DNA of 64,000 nt from OPU3-GD-OMZ sp964515235 (GTDB lineage: Bacteria > Pseudomonadota > Gammaproteobacteria > Methylococcales > Methylomonadaceae): assembly GCA_964515235.1 (NCBI GenBank), contig CAZEVO010000005.1:9513-73512 (forward strand), given 5' to 3'. Positions 44,601-54,207 of this stretch are shown in pieces (positions within the stretch are counted from its first letter, which is position 1; every line of letters starts with the position of its first letter). A model generated the notes under the pieces. That model saw only the letters and a list, made by a program, of their open reading frames with translations. It was not told where the DNA came from and made no database searches. Position numbers and translations under genes: made by a program.

Positions 44601-47279
44601 TTAACGTAAACGAGGTTCATCGAGATCAGTACCAATCTCATACTTAGCAAGCGCTTCAGATACTATATTTGCACCTATTTCACCTTGGTCCATCAAGCTC
44701 TTTAGTGCGGTTATAGTAATAAAATAGCGGTCAACCTCAAAGAAGTGTCGTAATTTCTCACGAGTATCTGAACGCCCAAACCCGTCTGTACCTAAAACCG
44801 TATAAGGCGCTGAAACATAAGGCGTAATTTGTTCTGCAAAAGAACGCATATAATCCGTTGAGGCAATAACTGGACCAACCTGTCCTTCTAGACAACGTTC
44901 AACATGCGATTGACGCTTGTTTTGTTCTGGATGTAATCGGTTCCATCGTTCACAACTATAAGCCTCACGAGCCAATTCAGTAAAACTAGGGCAACTCCAA
45001 AGGTCTGCCTCGACCCCCCAATCATTGCTGAGCAATTCAGCGGCCGCTACAATTTCAAGAAAAATAACACCAGACCCTAACAACTGCACTCGAGGGCCTC
45101 GGGTTTCTTCACCTGCTTTAAACAAATACATCCCTTTGATGATATCGGCCTCGGCTCCCTTAGGTATCGCTGGGTGAAGATGATTTTCATTCATCGCAGT
45201 AATATAGTAAAAAATATCCTCTTGATTTTCATACATCCGGCGCAAACCATCTTGTACAATAACCGCCATTTCATAACCATACGTTGGGTCATACGAAATA
45301 CAATTTGGAACCGTCGCTGAAATAAGATGACTATGCCCATCACCATGCTGCAACCCTTCCCCATTAAGTGTTGTTCGACCAGCTGTTCCTCCCACCAAAA
45401 AGCCCCGACAACGCTGATCAGCAGCAGCCCAAATTAAATCACCAATGCGCTGAAAACCAAACATCGAATAAAAAATATAAAAAGGAATCATCGGTACACC
45501 ATGAGTTGAATACGCACTTCCAGCAGCAATCCAATCACTCATGCCTCCCGCTTCATTAATTCCTTCTTGTAAGACCTGTCCTGACTTATCTTCCTTATAA
45601 AACATGAGTTGCCCAGCATCCTGCGGGGTATAAAGTTGACCAACCTGCGACCAAATCCCTAACTGACGAAACATCCCTTCCATACCAAAAGTACGGGATT
45701 CATCAGGAACAATCGGAACGACCCTGCGCCCAATTTCTTTATTCTTAATGATAATATTAAGAATTCTAACAAATGCCATAGTTGTAGAAATCTTACTCTT
45801 TTCACCAGTACCCTTTAATAAAGCTTCAAAATCACCGAGTTCTGGGACCGTTAGTGACTCTGACTTTTCACGACGCGCAGGCAAATAACCACCCAATGCC
45901 TCACGGTGTCCACGCATATACTCCATTTCCTTTGAATCATCAGCGAACTTAAGATAAGGTAATTGCTCTACTTCCTCATCTGATAATGGCAATTCAAAAC
46001 GGTTTCTGAAATGTTTCAGCGAATCTAAACTCATTTTCTTTTGTTGGTGAGAAATATTTTGCGCCTCACCTGAGTCACCCATACCGTACCCTTTAACCGT
46101 TTTACTCAAAATAACTGTGGGTTGATCACTGTGATTAACTGCCGCATGATAGGCTGCATAAACTTTAGCAACATCATGCCCTCCCCGGTTTAATTCCCAA
46201 ATATCGCGATCTGAAAAATCAGCTACCATTGCCGCTAATTCTGGCGTATTAAAAAAATGCTCACGCACATAAGCGCCATCTTTAGATTTGAAAGTCTGAT
46301 AATCCCCGTCAACACACTCCATCATACGCTTGGCTAACAAGCCGTTGGTATCGCGTTGTAATAACGCATCCCAACGATCACCCCAAACTAATTTAATGAC
46401 ATTCCAACCCGCGCCGCGAAAAGAACTTTCTAGCTCTTGGATAATCTTACCGTTACCGCGCACTGGCCCGTCAAGACGTTGCAAATTACAGTTAATAACA
46501 AAAATTAAATTATCTAATTTTTCACGCCCCGCCATTCCAATTGCACCGAGCGATTCTGGCTCATCGGTTTCACCATCCCCTAAAAAGGCCCAGACTTTAC
46601 GATTCTTAGTCTCAGCAAAACCACGGTCTTGCATATAACGCATAAAACGCGCCTGATAAATAGACATAATAGGCCCTAAGCCCATTGAAACCGTCGGAAA
46701 CTGCCAAAAATCAGGCATTAACCAAGGGTGTGGATAAGACGATAAACCATCGCCATTGACTTCTTGACGAAAACTATCCATTTGCGCTTCAGTTAATCGA
46801 CCTAACATAAATGCTCTGGAGTAACTTCCAGGAGCCGAATGACCTTGAACAAAAATCATATCGCCGCCATGACCTTCAGACGGCGCCTGCCAAAAATGAT
46901 TGTAACCCACATCATAGAGGGTTGCTGCTGACGCAAAGCTTGAAATATGCCCCCCAACATTAGTATTTTTATTAGCTCTAAGCACCATGACCATCGCATT
47001 CCAACGAACATAAGAACGAATTTTACGTTCTAATTCAGGATCTCCTGGAAACTTAGCCTGCTGAGAGACTGGAATCGTATTCACATAAGCCGTATTAGCA
47101 CTGAAAGGAATATCCCAACCTGAATGCCTTGTCACCTCAACCAATTGCTCAATCAAGAAATGCGCTCGGTTGTGGCCTTCTTTTTCTAAAACAACCTTTA
47201 GTGAATCAATCCACTCCTGAGTTTCAATAGGATCAACATCACCCTCATTAGAACTTTGCTTATTCATCTGTTCATTCAT
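44601..47279 (-). CDS. aceE: Pyruvate dehydrogenase E1, homodimeric type
   Basis: An 892-residue thiamine-diphosphate enzyme that decarboxylates pyruvate and acetylates the E2 lipoyl groups. The ThDP motif runs from FLGDGETDEPES near 230 to VINCNLQRLDGP near 260. The N-terminal WIDSLKVVLEKEG and the long single chain mark the homodimeric AceE class. AGGAAGGG precedes the start. It uses the thiamine diphosphate whose last step, ThiL, is also encoded here. Confidence 0.98.
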   Translation of the reverse strand: MNEQMNKQSSNEGDVDPIETQEWIDSLKVVLEKEGHNRAHFLIEQLVEVTRHSGWDIPFSANTAYVNTIPVSQQAKFPGDPELERKIRSYVRWNAMVMVLRANKNTNVGGHISSFASAATLYDVGYNHFWQAPSEGHGGDMIFVQGHSAPGSYSRAFMLGRLTEAQMDSFRQEVNGDGLSSYPHPWLMPDFWQFPTVSMGLGPIMSIYQARFMRYMQDRGFAETKNRKVWAFLGDGETDEPESLGAIGMAGREKLDNLIFVINCNLQRLDGPVRGNGKIIQELESSFRGAGWNVIKLVWGDRWDALLQRDTNGLLAKRMMECVDGDYQTFKSKDGAYVREHFFNTPELAAMVADFSDRDIWELNRGGHDVAKVYAAYHAAVNHSDQPTVILSKTVKGYGMGDSGEAQNISHQQKKMSLDSLKHFRNRFELPLSDEEVEQLPYLKFADDSKEMEYMRGHREALGGYLPARREKSESLTVPELGDFEALLKGTGEKSKISTTMAFVRILNIIIKNKEIGRRVVPIVPDESRTFGMEGMFRQLGIWSQVGQLYTPQDAGQLMFYKEDKSGQVLQEGINEAGGMSDWIAAGSAYSTHGVPMIPFYIFYSMFGFQRIGDLIWAAADQRCRGFLVGGTAGRTTLNGEGLQHGDGHSHLISATVPNCISYDPTYGYEMAVIVQDGLRRMYENQEDIFYYITAMNENHLHPAIPKGAEADIIKGMYLFKAGEETRGPRVQLLGSGVIFLEIVAAAELLSNDWGVEADLWSCPSFTELAREAYSCERWNRLHPEQNKRQSHVERCLEGQVGPVIASTDYMRSFAEQITPYVSAPYTVLGTDGFGRSDTREKLRHFFEVDRYFITITALKSLMDQGEIGANIVSEALAKYEIGTDLDEPRLR

Positions 47280-47472
47280 CTAGCGCCCTTCCTAAAAGAC
47301 TTAAAAAATAAAGACTAACTTCGTTAATCTATATCTGACATAACATAAAAGTTCCCATTATATTACATACTCAGCCTAGGAGTAAGCAATTATGCACCGA
47401 GCAAAAAAAAGCATTACAGTAATTATAGTAAGACCAACTTATACCAAACCCCTAACATAACCATACCTCTAA

Positions 47473-47501
47473 TTGCACTCGCCTGCTAGTTGCTTTATAA
47501 T
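47473..47501 (+). promoter_or_regulatory. Strong sigma-70 promoter for rubredoxin
   Basis: TTGCAC (47473-47478), a 17-base spacer and a perfect TATAAT (47496-47501) stand about 30 bases before the rubredoxin ribosome-binding site, in the 258-base gap divergent to aceE. Confidence 0.8.
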
Positions 47502-47537
47502 CCTCAATACCAACACTATAAAAGAAAGGCATTCACA

Positions 47538-47708
47538 ATGGCGAATTACCAAAAATACATTTGTACCGTTTGTGACCATATTTACGATGAAGCAGTTGGC
47601 GACCCTGACAGCAACATCGCTCCAGGCACCTTATGGGCAGATATTCCCGAAGACTGGACTTGTCCTGACTGCGGCGTCGATAAAAGCCTGTTTGAGTTAA
47701 TGACCTAA
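47538..47708 (+). CDS. Rubredoxin
   Basis: A 56-residue one-iron electron carrier. Four Cys ligands form CTVC (9-12) and CPDC (42-45), with the classic GDPDSNIAPGTLWADIPEDW between them. AAGAAAGG precedes ATG 47538, which fits better than an earlier in-frame ATG at 47490 with no such site. The electron partner is not in the window; rubredoxins serve alkane hydroxylases, oxidative-stress enzymes or other redox proteins. Confidence 0.96.
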   Translation: MANYQKYICTVCDHIYDEAVGDPDSNIAPGTLWADIPEDWTCPDCGVDKSLFELMT

Positions 47709-47779
47709 GATTCTAATTGTCAACCTGAGATATGACCTCATATCTCTTTAGCCCCTCATTAAAGCTATCCACTTAAAGA

Positions 47780-49240
47780 ATGCGAGAATCAAGAATTTTA
47801 TTTGGCTCCATCGCTTTTTTTTTGTATTTTTCAACGACTACTTTAAACGCTGAAGTTAGCCAAAGCATTGAATTACCCGACATTAGCGATTCTACCGGTA
47901 CGCTCATCTCTCCACGCGAAGAGAAAGAACTGGGCGATGCTTTTTTTCGCAATATTCACCGACAATTAATAATTAATGAAGACCTTGAAGTTCAGTCATA
48001 TATCCAATCATTAGGCCATAAGCTCGCAGCCCATGCAGAATCCCAACAAAGCCCTTTTCATTTTTTTGTTGTCCTTGATAATGACTTAAATGCTTTTGCC
48101 GGGCCCGGAGGCTATATTGGCATTAATTCAGGGCTTATCCTCGCGACTGATTCTGAAAGTGAGTTAGCTTCTGTCATTTCACATGAAATCGCACACGTCA
48201 CTCAACGCCACCTGTACCGCGCTTTTGAAGCAGCTAGCCAATTATCACTTCCTACTGCGGCTGCAACCCTGGCTGCCATCCTCATTGGCTCCCAATCGCC
48301 TGAGTTAGGGCAAGCCGCACTATTAGCCATACAAGCCAACTCAATGCAACAGCGTATTAATTTTACCCGCGCAAATGAACAAGAAGCCGACCGCGTTGGC
48401 ATGCAAACTCTCGTTAAAGCTAACTTTAACCCCAATGGCATGCCTTCCTTTTTTGAACGACTTCAACACAACAGTCGTTTTTATGGACAGGCCATCCCTG
48501 AATTCCTACGCACACACCCTGTGACTGTTTCACGTATTTCCGATACACGGAATCGTGCTGCAAAACACCCTTACCGTCACTACCCCGATTCTTTTAATTA
48601 TCGTACCATCCGAACGAAGTTACGAGTTCTTAGCTCAAAAGACCTCAATGCAACCCGCCGACATTTTTTAATCTTAAAAGATCAAGGAACGCAAGAACAA
48701 CGCGCCATAGCCAACTACGGTCTCGGCTGGGTTGAACTTAAACAGCAACATTTTAAGAAAGCGCGCTCAATATTTAAACAATTACAAAAAACACTTCCGC
48801 ATCAGCCAACGATACTCATTGGCTTAGCTGAAACGGCCTACGAGTCACGCCAATACTCTGAGGCCTTAGCCTTACTCAAAAAAGCACGCCAACGCTTCCC
48901 TGAGTTTACCCCCCTGTCTACCCTTTATCTATCCACACTAATTAAAACAGGGCAAGCACAAAAAGCCCGCCAAGAAATACTCCCACGTATTCATAACAGC
49001 AACCCAAACCCAGAGCTATATCATTTATTGGCCCAAGCCTATGACAAACTAAAAAACCCGATTGAGTCATATCGTTATCTGAGTGAATATTTTTATCTAA
49101 CGGGACACACGGGTAAAGCCATAGAACACATTAAAACCGCCAAAAACTTCACCGGAATTAATTTTTACCAAGAAGCCATTTTAGATCAACGGCTAGCATT
49201 TTTCCTTGAGGAAGAAAGAATCCTGAAGCTTGGTCGCTAA
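47780..49240 (+). CDS. bepA: BepA-like periplasmic metalloprotease/chaperone (M48)
   Basis: A 486-residue exported zinc protease with TPRs that checks outer-membrane protein assembly at the BAM complex and LptD. A signal peptide (1-24) ends TTLNA. The zinc motif HEIAH is near 135, with a third ligand Glu in ANEQEADRVG near 198. The C-terminal 220 residues are TPR-like. Length equals E. coli BepA (487), supporting that name over other M48 proteins. Confidence 0.92.
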   Translation: MRESRILFGSIAFFLYFSTTTLNAEVSQSIELPDISDSTGTLISPREEKELGDAFFRNIHRQLIINEDLEVQSYIQSLGHKLAAHAESQQSPFHFFVVLDNDLNAFAGPGGYIGINSGLILATDSESELASVISHEIAHVTQRHLYRAFEAASQLSLPTAAATLAAILIGSQSPELGQAALLAIQANSMQQRINFTRANEQEADRVGMQTLVKANFNPNGMPSFFERLQHNSRFYGQAIPEFLRTHPVTVSRISDTRNRAAKHPYRHYPDSFNYRTIRTKLRVLSSKDLNATRRHFLILKDQGTQEQRAIANYGLGWVELKQQHFKKARSIFKQLQKTLPHQPTILIGLAETAYESRQYSEALALLKKARQRFPEFTPLSTLYLSTLIKTGQAQKARQEILPRIHNSNPNPELYHLLAQAYDKLKNPIESYRYLSEYFYLTGHTGKAIEHIKTAKNFTGINFYQEAILDQRLAFFLEEERILKLGR

Positions 49241-49433
49241 AAATTAATTCTTTGTGAATTCATATTATAAAAACAGAAAAGGTTAAGTCATATTTACTAA
49301 CTAATCGAAACGAGTCCTGCCTATTTGTTTAACCCAACCTTCATCTCTCGGATTAGAAGTCAACTCTAAATTAATGGCACGCTAGCCCCACTCTTTGGCG
49401 GGACCCTTTAATCTTTGTCATCGAGCTATTTGT

Positions 49434-50021
49434 TTAGCGTTGTTGCCATGCGCCACTTGCATTTTGGTACCACCAGCCTGTCTTAGCATTACTCATCCAA
49501 TGACGGGCAAATGTCATTTTAATTTGAACATACCATTCCGGGTGACCATTTGCATTTGCAATAGCTTGATATAAGAGTTGGCGGTCACTATTTTCTAACG
49601 CTATTAACTTCTTTAATCGGTTACGGTTTTTTAAGGGCACTTCAGATAAATTTCTAATAACTAAAAAACCATCAACCTTAATTCCAATATTCCCCTTCAC
49701 ATAATTTTCCTGCAAGGCCGAAAAGCGTTGCTTCATCGTCTGTCGAAGCTTGTTGATTTGAACCGTTTTTATTGATAGGTCAGCCTCTGCCGCATGCGCA
49801 GGAGAAACGATCATCGCCAGCATCTTATCAACGACATAATAAAAAGCCAATCGCCCGACTTTGGCTTTCGCTTCTGGCTCCTTCTCCTGTTGAACCGGAA
49901 TGCCCTGAATTTCTTTAATCACCTCATCAGCAACTTTATCCGCTGCCGCAGCCGGAAAATAAATATTAATCGTAACGCACGCAGTAAGAAATAACGCGCT
50001 TAAAGTTGATATCTTTTTCAT
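49434..50021 (-). CDS. ydbL: YdbL/DUF1318 family protein with N-terminal lipobox
   Basis: A 195-residue envelope protein. The first 15 residues form a short signal with lipobox LTAC. VTINIYFPAAAADKVADEVIKEI follows in two parts: a YnbE-like segment, then at about 65-80 an internal hydrophobic stretch ending PAHAAEADLSI that looks like a remnant signal peptide. The C-terminal 110 residues are DUF1318/YdbL, ending in the GWWYQNASGAWQQ pattern. In E. coli YdbH, YnbE and YdbL work together in phospholipid transport to the outer membrane. No separate ynbE is present; this gene starts 18 bases after ydbH. Confidence 0.82.
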   Translation of the reverse strand: MKKISTLSALFLTACVTINIYFPAAAADKVADEVIKEIQGIPVQQEKEPEAKAKVGRLAFYYVVDKMLAMIVSPAHAAEADLSIKTVQINKLRQTMKQRFSALQENYVKGNIGIKVDGFLVIRNLSEVPLKNRNRLKKLIALENSDRQLLYQAIANANGHPEWYVQIKMTFARHWMSNAKTGWWYQNASGAWQQR

Positions 50022-50039
50022 TAAAGACTCCTTATTAAT

Positions 50040-52073
50040 CTAAAATTCTGCCTGAGTAATTCTTCCCATACGCTTTAATAACACATCAAAATCCAATTCG
50101 GTGTTATAGGCAATTACATCAACTCGGGGTAAGCCTTGCCCTTTCACTAAATAGAAACCTTCATTCACTGCATTGACTCCCATTAATTGGCAAACGCCCT
50201 GATGCAAGTAACACCCCATTCCTAACCTATCATAGCCAAATAAATCAAAATAACTTAAAAAAGTAGTTGATAATAGACCAACCCCAGGACCCACCCCAAT
50301 ACTCGCTATATTGTCTAAAGCCCGTTGACTAATCTGATGTTCACTATGATCATTTTCTGGCGTACCTAACCAAGCAAAAAAAGTCAGCGGCCGCCAAGCC
50401 AAAAGATGTAGATCATTAATAAAACCAGATAATTTCCCCGTTATTTTTCCTGCTTTAAAAGTCTGACTGATCTGCTCAAGGTCTAAATTGTCTACCGCTA
50501 TATTGGCAAATACTTCAGGCTGTGAACTCAAAAAATCCACCAAAACTAATTGGTTTATTATGACATGACCTCCAAACACTTCGACCCACAACTCTCCAGA
50601 GGTTTTTAGTTCTCCTTGATGATAAATAATTTGTGGAATTCCTCCTGAAATCGATCCATGTAAATTAGGCCATTTTAAAACTGAGGCCAGTTGCGCCAAG
50701 GATATTTCCTCAATAAATCCTTGAAAATGAATGACCGGATCCTTGCCTGTAGTCGATGACCAGTCAAACTGGCCAACATGAACATTCCCCCCCAATGAAG
50801 GCATATTAATTGGATGATTTAGTTTTATTTTATTATTATCAGTTGCCAATTCTATTTCTGTCGCCCCAAAAGGTAATTGGTTAATAACCAAACCATCCCA
50901 AAACAGGGTACTTAAACTTCCTGTCGCTAATTGACTACTCCAGTTGATCGTTCCATGGCTATTATGAATCTGAAAACGGCCTTCACGGTCGGAAAAATTT
51001 AATCCACTAAAATCTATACTAACGGCTTCAAGCGATTGTTTAGTGAAATCAACTTGCCCATTAACGGCTCCCGTAACCCTCAACCCTTCAAAAAGGGTTT
51101 CTGTTAAAAAAGGTTGAATATAAGTCTGATCAAGCTGTTGTAAATTTTCACTGCTGAAAGTCAATGTCGCTTGTTCAATTTGAAAACCCTGATCAATTGT
51201 TATTCGACTCTGGCCGGCTAAATGCCCCATTGCAGGATCATCAAAAATAAACTCATTGACCTTTAAATCTTTATTATTAACATTCCAAAGACCGTTCGCG
51301 GTAAAGACTAAGGCTTGCTGGGGATTAGGATGATAAATAGGCTCTAGATAGATTTCACCGTGAGAAATTCCTGTCTGAATCTGCCAGTGCCACTGCTCTT
51401 GATTGACCGTTGCATTCAATGTAGCCGATAAATTCAAATCCTCACAAGCATATCTCCCATCATCCGTTTGGGTTGAAATACTTTTTAACACAATATTACT
51501 CTGTAGATCAGTTAAACGATGCTGAGACAGCATTACCTCAGTTGCCACATCAATAGCACCCTGCTCCCAATTAATACGATGAGATTTTAAAAGTGGCTTA
51601 AACACATCGTTGGTTACACCTTTAAAATTAATGCTCAATTGACTAACACCATCATGTACCGGCGCTTGTACTAAACGAATATCATCTATACCTGTCAAGT
51701 TTGTTAAATTAAGCTCATTTTTAGTTTCATTCACCTGCAAGGAAAAATCGAAATCGGTTTCATAGAAACCTGACCCTAAAAACTGCCCACGCCCCTGCTT
51801 ACAGATTATTGCATTGATAGTAAACGCCATATGACTACAAACAATATCTTTGATCACTATCTCATCAGAACCTCCTAAGCCGCTGATGTTTGCTATTGAA
51901 AACTTCGTTTTAGTATGATGATCACGGGATTCAAACAGAAACAATTGGAGATTTTTAAATTCTACCCCAGCAATTGATAAGTCATTAATAGTGAGAAAAG
52001 GCGAATCTTTTAAAGAAGCCTGAGGTAATAAAAAGAGCAGTAATAAGAGACTGGCAATTTTTAGTTTTTTCAT
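50040..52073 (-). CDS. ydbH: YdbH-type AsmA-like intermembrane phospholipid transport protein
   Basis: A 677-residue protein with an N-terminal membrane anchor (IASLLLLLFLLPQ) and a long beta-rich body, as in AsmA-like bridge proteins. The C-terminal QRALDNIASIGVGPGVGLLSTTFLSYFDLFGYDRLGMGC and the cysteines around CYLHQGVC fit YdbH. E. coli YdbH is 879 residues, so this one is shorter. Together with YdbL it would move phospholipid across the periplasm; that role is from E. coli and is inferred here. Confidence 0.85.
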   Translation of the reverse strand: MKKLKIASLLLLLFLLPQASLKDSPFLTINDLSIAGVEFKNLQLFLFESRDHHTKTKFSIANISGLGGSDEIVIKDIVCSHMAFTINAIICKQGRGQFLGSGFYETDFDFSLQVNETKNELNLTNLTGIDDIRLVQAPVHDGVSQLSINFKGVTNDVFKPLLKSHRINWEQGAIDVATEVMLSQHRLTDLQSNIVLKSISTQTDDGRYACEDLNLSATLNATVNQEQWHWQIQTGISHGEIYLEPIYHPNPQQALVFTANGLWNVNNKDLKVNEFIFDDPAMGHLAGQSRITIDQGFQIEQATLTFSSENLQQLDQTYIQPFLTETLFEGLRVTGAVNGQVDFTKQSLEAVSIDFSGLNFSDREGRFQIHNSHGTINWSSQLATGSLSTLFWDGLVINQLPFGATEIELATDNNKIKLNHPINMPSLGGNVHVGQFDWSSTTGKDPVIHFQGFIEEISLAQLASVLKWPNLHGSISGGIPQIIYHQGELKTSGELWVEVFGGHVIINQLVLVDFLSSQPEVFANIAVDNLDLEQISQTFKAGKITGKLSGFINDLHLLAWRPLTFFAWLGTPENDHSEHQISQRALDNIASIGVGPGVGLLSTTFLSYFDLFGYDRLGMGCYLHQGVCQLMGVNAVNEGFYLVKGQGLPRVDVIAYNTELDFDVLLKRMGRITQAEF

Positions 52074-52156
52074 CTGGCTAGCAAATTCTGGGTAGTTTCA
52101 GCTTACTCACTAGTGAAACAGGTCATTTAAGGCTCTCTGGTCTTATTGAGACAACA

Positions 52157-52669
52157 TCATCGAACTGACATTCTGAGATGCTCTAAACCATAAAAATATT
52201 TTCCAACTTTAACTGCATCAGGCTCAAGAGCAAAAGAACTAAACCCCGTTGCACGGTAAAAACGACGCGCAGCATGTGCCGCCGTAACAACCGATACATC
52301 CAAAAAAATAACCTCGGGTTTGTCCGTAACTTTATTAATACACATCGCAAGAAGTTCTCGCGCCAACCCTTGCTGCCTAAATTCTGGCAACACGTACATT
52401 CCATGCAAAGTTGCCTTATGCGCAAGCCTATGTTGCGGTGCAAAAGCAAGCGATAAGCACGCGATCAATTCTTTTTTTGTACTTAAAACACCAACATTAA
52501 ACAGCGATTCGTTCTGACCGCAGTCTAACATTTCAACAATCTCCCGTTCAGTTAACGAGCGAACTTCATTATGTGAAGTGACCCAAGAAAAAGGTGACTC
52601 TTGTGTTGCCATTAACATTAATTTTTTATAAGCATGGCAATGGTTCGAGTTTAATTGCGTAAAATTCAT
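52157..52669 (-). CDS. GNAT family acetyltransferase
   Basis: A 170-residue acetyl-CoA-dependent acetyltransferase. LHGMYVLPEFRQQGLARELLAMC (about 88-110) is motif A with the pyrophosphate-binding Arg/Gln-Gln-Gly loop, and AARRFYRATGFSSF near 145 is motif B. The acceptor substrate cannot be told. It stands alone between ydbH and the divergent DUF3422 gene. Confidence 0.88.
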   Translation of the reverse strand: MNFTQLNSNHCHAYKKLMLMATQESPFSWVTSHNEVRSLTEREIVEMLDCGQNESLFNVGVLSTKKELIACLSLAFAPQHRLAHKATLHGMYVLPEFRQQGLARELLAMCINKVTDKPEVIFLDVSVVTAAHAARRFYRATGFSSFALEPDAVKVGKYFYGLEHLRMSVR

Positions 52670-52858
52670 ATGAAATTAAGCACAAATGTAACAGTTATTA
52701 GATAGTCGGAAAGGGTAGCATTCTAACATGCCCGTTTCCTCTCACCCAGTTAATCCTTGCAAACCTGAATGACAGGAGACACTTTTTTTATAATTGCCTA
52801 ACATGATAGAGTAACAACTGATTGAAACATCTCACTACATACAATAAATTTACACACC

Positions 52859-54148
52859 ATGACTTTCTCAGCATCTCTGCCTGACAACCATCCCTTACGT
52901 GAACAACTGCACCACGATGCTCATGCCAGACAAACCATCAAAATAAAAAGCCCATCACTGGCTACCCATATTGCCCTAATGCACGATGGTGACCAAAAAA
53001 CGAAAGAAATTAAACACCTAGAATCTCTATGTAAATCCTTTAATCGCCCCCTACCCTTGCCAGACACGTTACACTTCAGTGATGATTTTGGAAATTTCCA
53101 ATTTCAATGGCAGCACCACGGCGAATACAGTACTTATACTTTTTACCAACATCATTCAGGGCACCCAACCTTTAGTCAATCAGTACTCAACGAAATACCT
53201 GAAAAATGGCTTAAAACTCTACCTGGCAGTATTATGGTCGCCATTCATGCTGCCATTATTAAATCTGATGCGCAGCCTGATTTTCAAGATATTGCCGAAC
53301 ATTTTTCAGGCGCTGCTTTAGTGGGTGCAGAAGTTGCCAGTGGTGCCGCACTGGCTTTTACCGATTTTAAAATACAAAAAGATGGCTTCAGCCGCTTTAT
53401 TATCTATGACCGTCAACTTAATTCACGCCAAACGGGTCGGTACTTACAACGATTATTTGACATAGAAGTTTTTCGTATTATGTCTTTACAAGCCTACCCT
53501 ATTGCCCAATCGTTAATGCCAAAACTCACTCGTGCCGATCAAGACTTGTTACGCATTACAACATCCATGCACCAATTAGACATAGATGACAGCCAACTAC
53601 TCGATGACCTAACAGCCTTAGCTGCTGAAATAGAAAACTGCTTTTCTAGTACTCACACCCGTTTTGTTAAAACAGCAGCCTATTATCAACTCGTTGAGCA
53701 ACGTATTAACGAACTAAAAGAAGTCAGAATTCCCGGGGTCCAAACGATCAATGAATTTCTAAACCGCCGTTTAGAACCCACCATTAATACTTGTGTCGTC
53801 ACTGAAAAACGTCTGAGCATGCTCTCTGAAAGAATCAGCAAAGCAAGTCAATTACTACGTACCCGTGTTGATATCACTTTAGAACGGCAAAACCAGTCAT
53901 TACTCACCTCGATGGACAAACGAGCTAACTTACAATTGCATCTGCAATCAACCGTTGAAGGACTTTCTGTTGCTGCTATCAGTTACTATACTGTCGGTCT
54001 ATTTAACTATCTTGCAAAAGCCATTAAAGCCTCCGGACTAGCTGTCAACCCTACTCTGATAACAGGGATCTCCATCCCTATTATCATCATCTTTGTATAC
54101 CGCGGTGTCGGTAATATTCGAAAAATGGTCAGTAAAATTCATGAGTAA
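52859..54148 (+). CDS. DUF3422 family membrane-anchored protein
   Basis: A 429-residue protein. It starts with the family's characteristic DNHPLREQLHHDAHARQTIKI. A soluble region with predicted helices (about 270-360, many Leu/Glu/Gln) precedes two C-terminal membrane segments (LSVAAISYYTVGLFNYL and LITGISIPIIIIFVY). The family is widespread in proteobacteria with no settled function; the helical neck and tail anchor recall stress- or division-linked membrane proteins, which is speculation. No operon partner. Confidence 0.87.
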   Translation: MTFSASLPDNHPLREQLHHDAHARQTIKIKSPSLATHIALMHDGDQKTKEIKHLESLCKSFNRPLPLPDTLHFSDDFGNFQFQWQHHGEYSTYTFYQHHSGHPTFSQSVLNEIPEKWLKTLPGSIMVAIHAAIIKSDAQPDFQDIAEHFSGAALVGAEVASGAALAFTDFKIQKDGFSRFIIYDRQLNSRQTGRYLQRLFDIEVFRIMSLQAYPIAQSLMPKLTRADQDLLRITTSMHQLDIDDSQLLDDLTALAAEIENCFSSTHTRFVKTAAYYQLVEQRINELKEVRIPGVQTINEFLNRRLEPTINTCVVTEKRLSMLSERISKASQLLRTRVDITLERQNQSLLTSMDKRANLQLHLQSTVEGLSVAAISYYTVGLFNYLAKAIKASGLAVNPTLITGISIPIIIIFVYRGVGNIRKMVSKIHE

Positions 54149-54207
54149 ACGACCATTCAACCCACTCACAAAAGCCATGTACCCAATTAACTCTACCGGT
54201 CAAAGCC

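Noticed and set aside
49384..49416. CCC...GGG pairing downstream of ydbL as a terminator
   Set aside because: Three-base stems only and no T tract on the minus strand.
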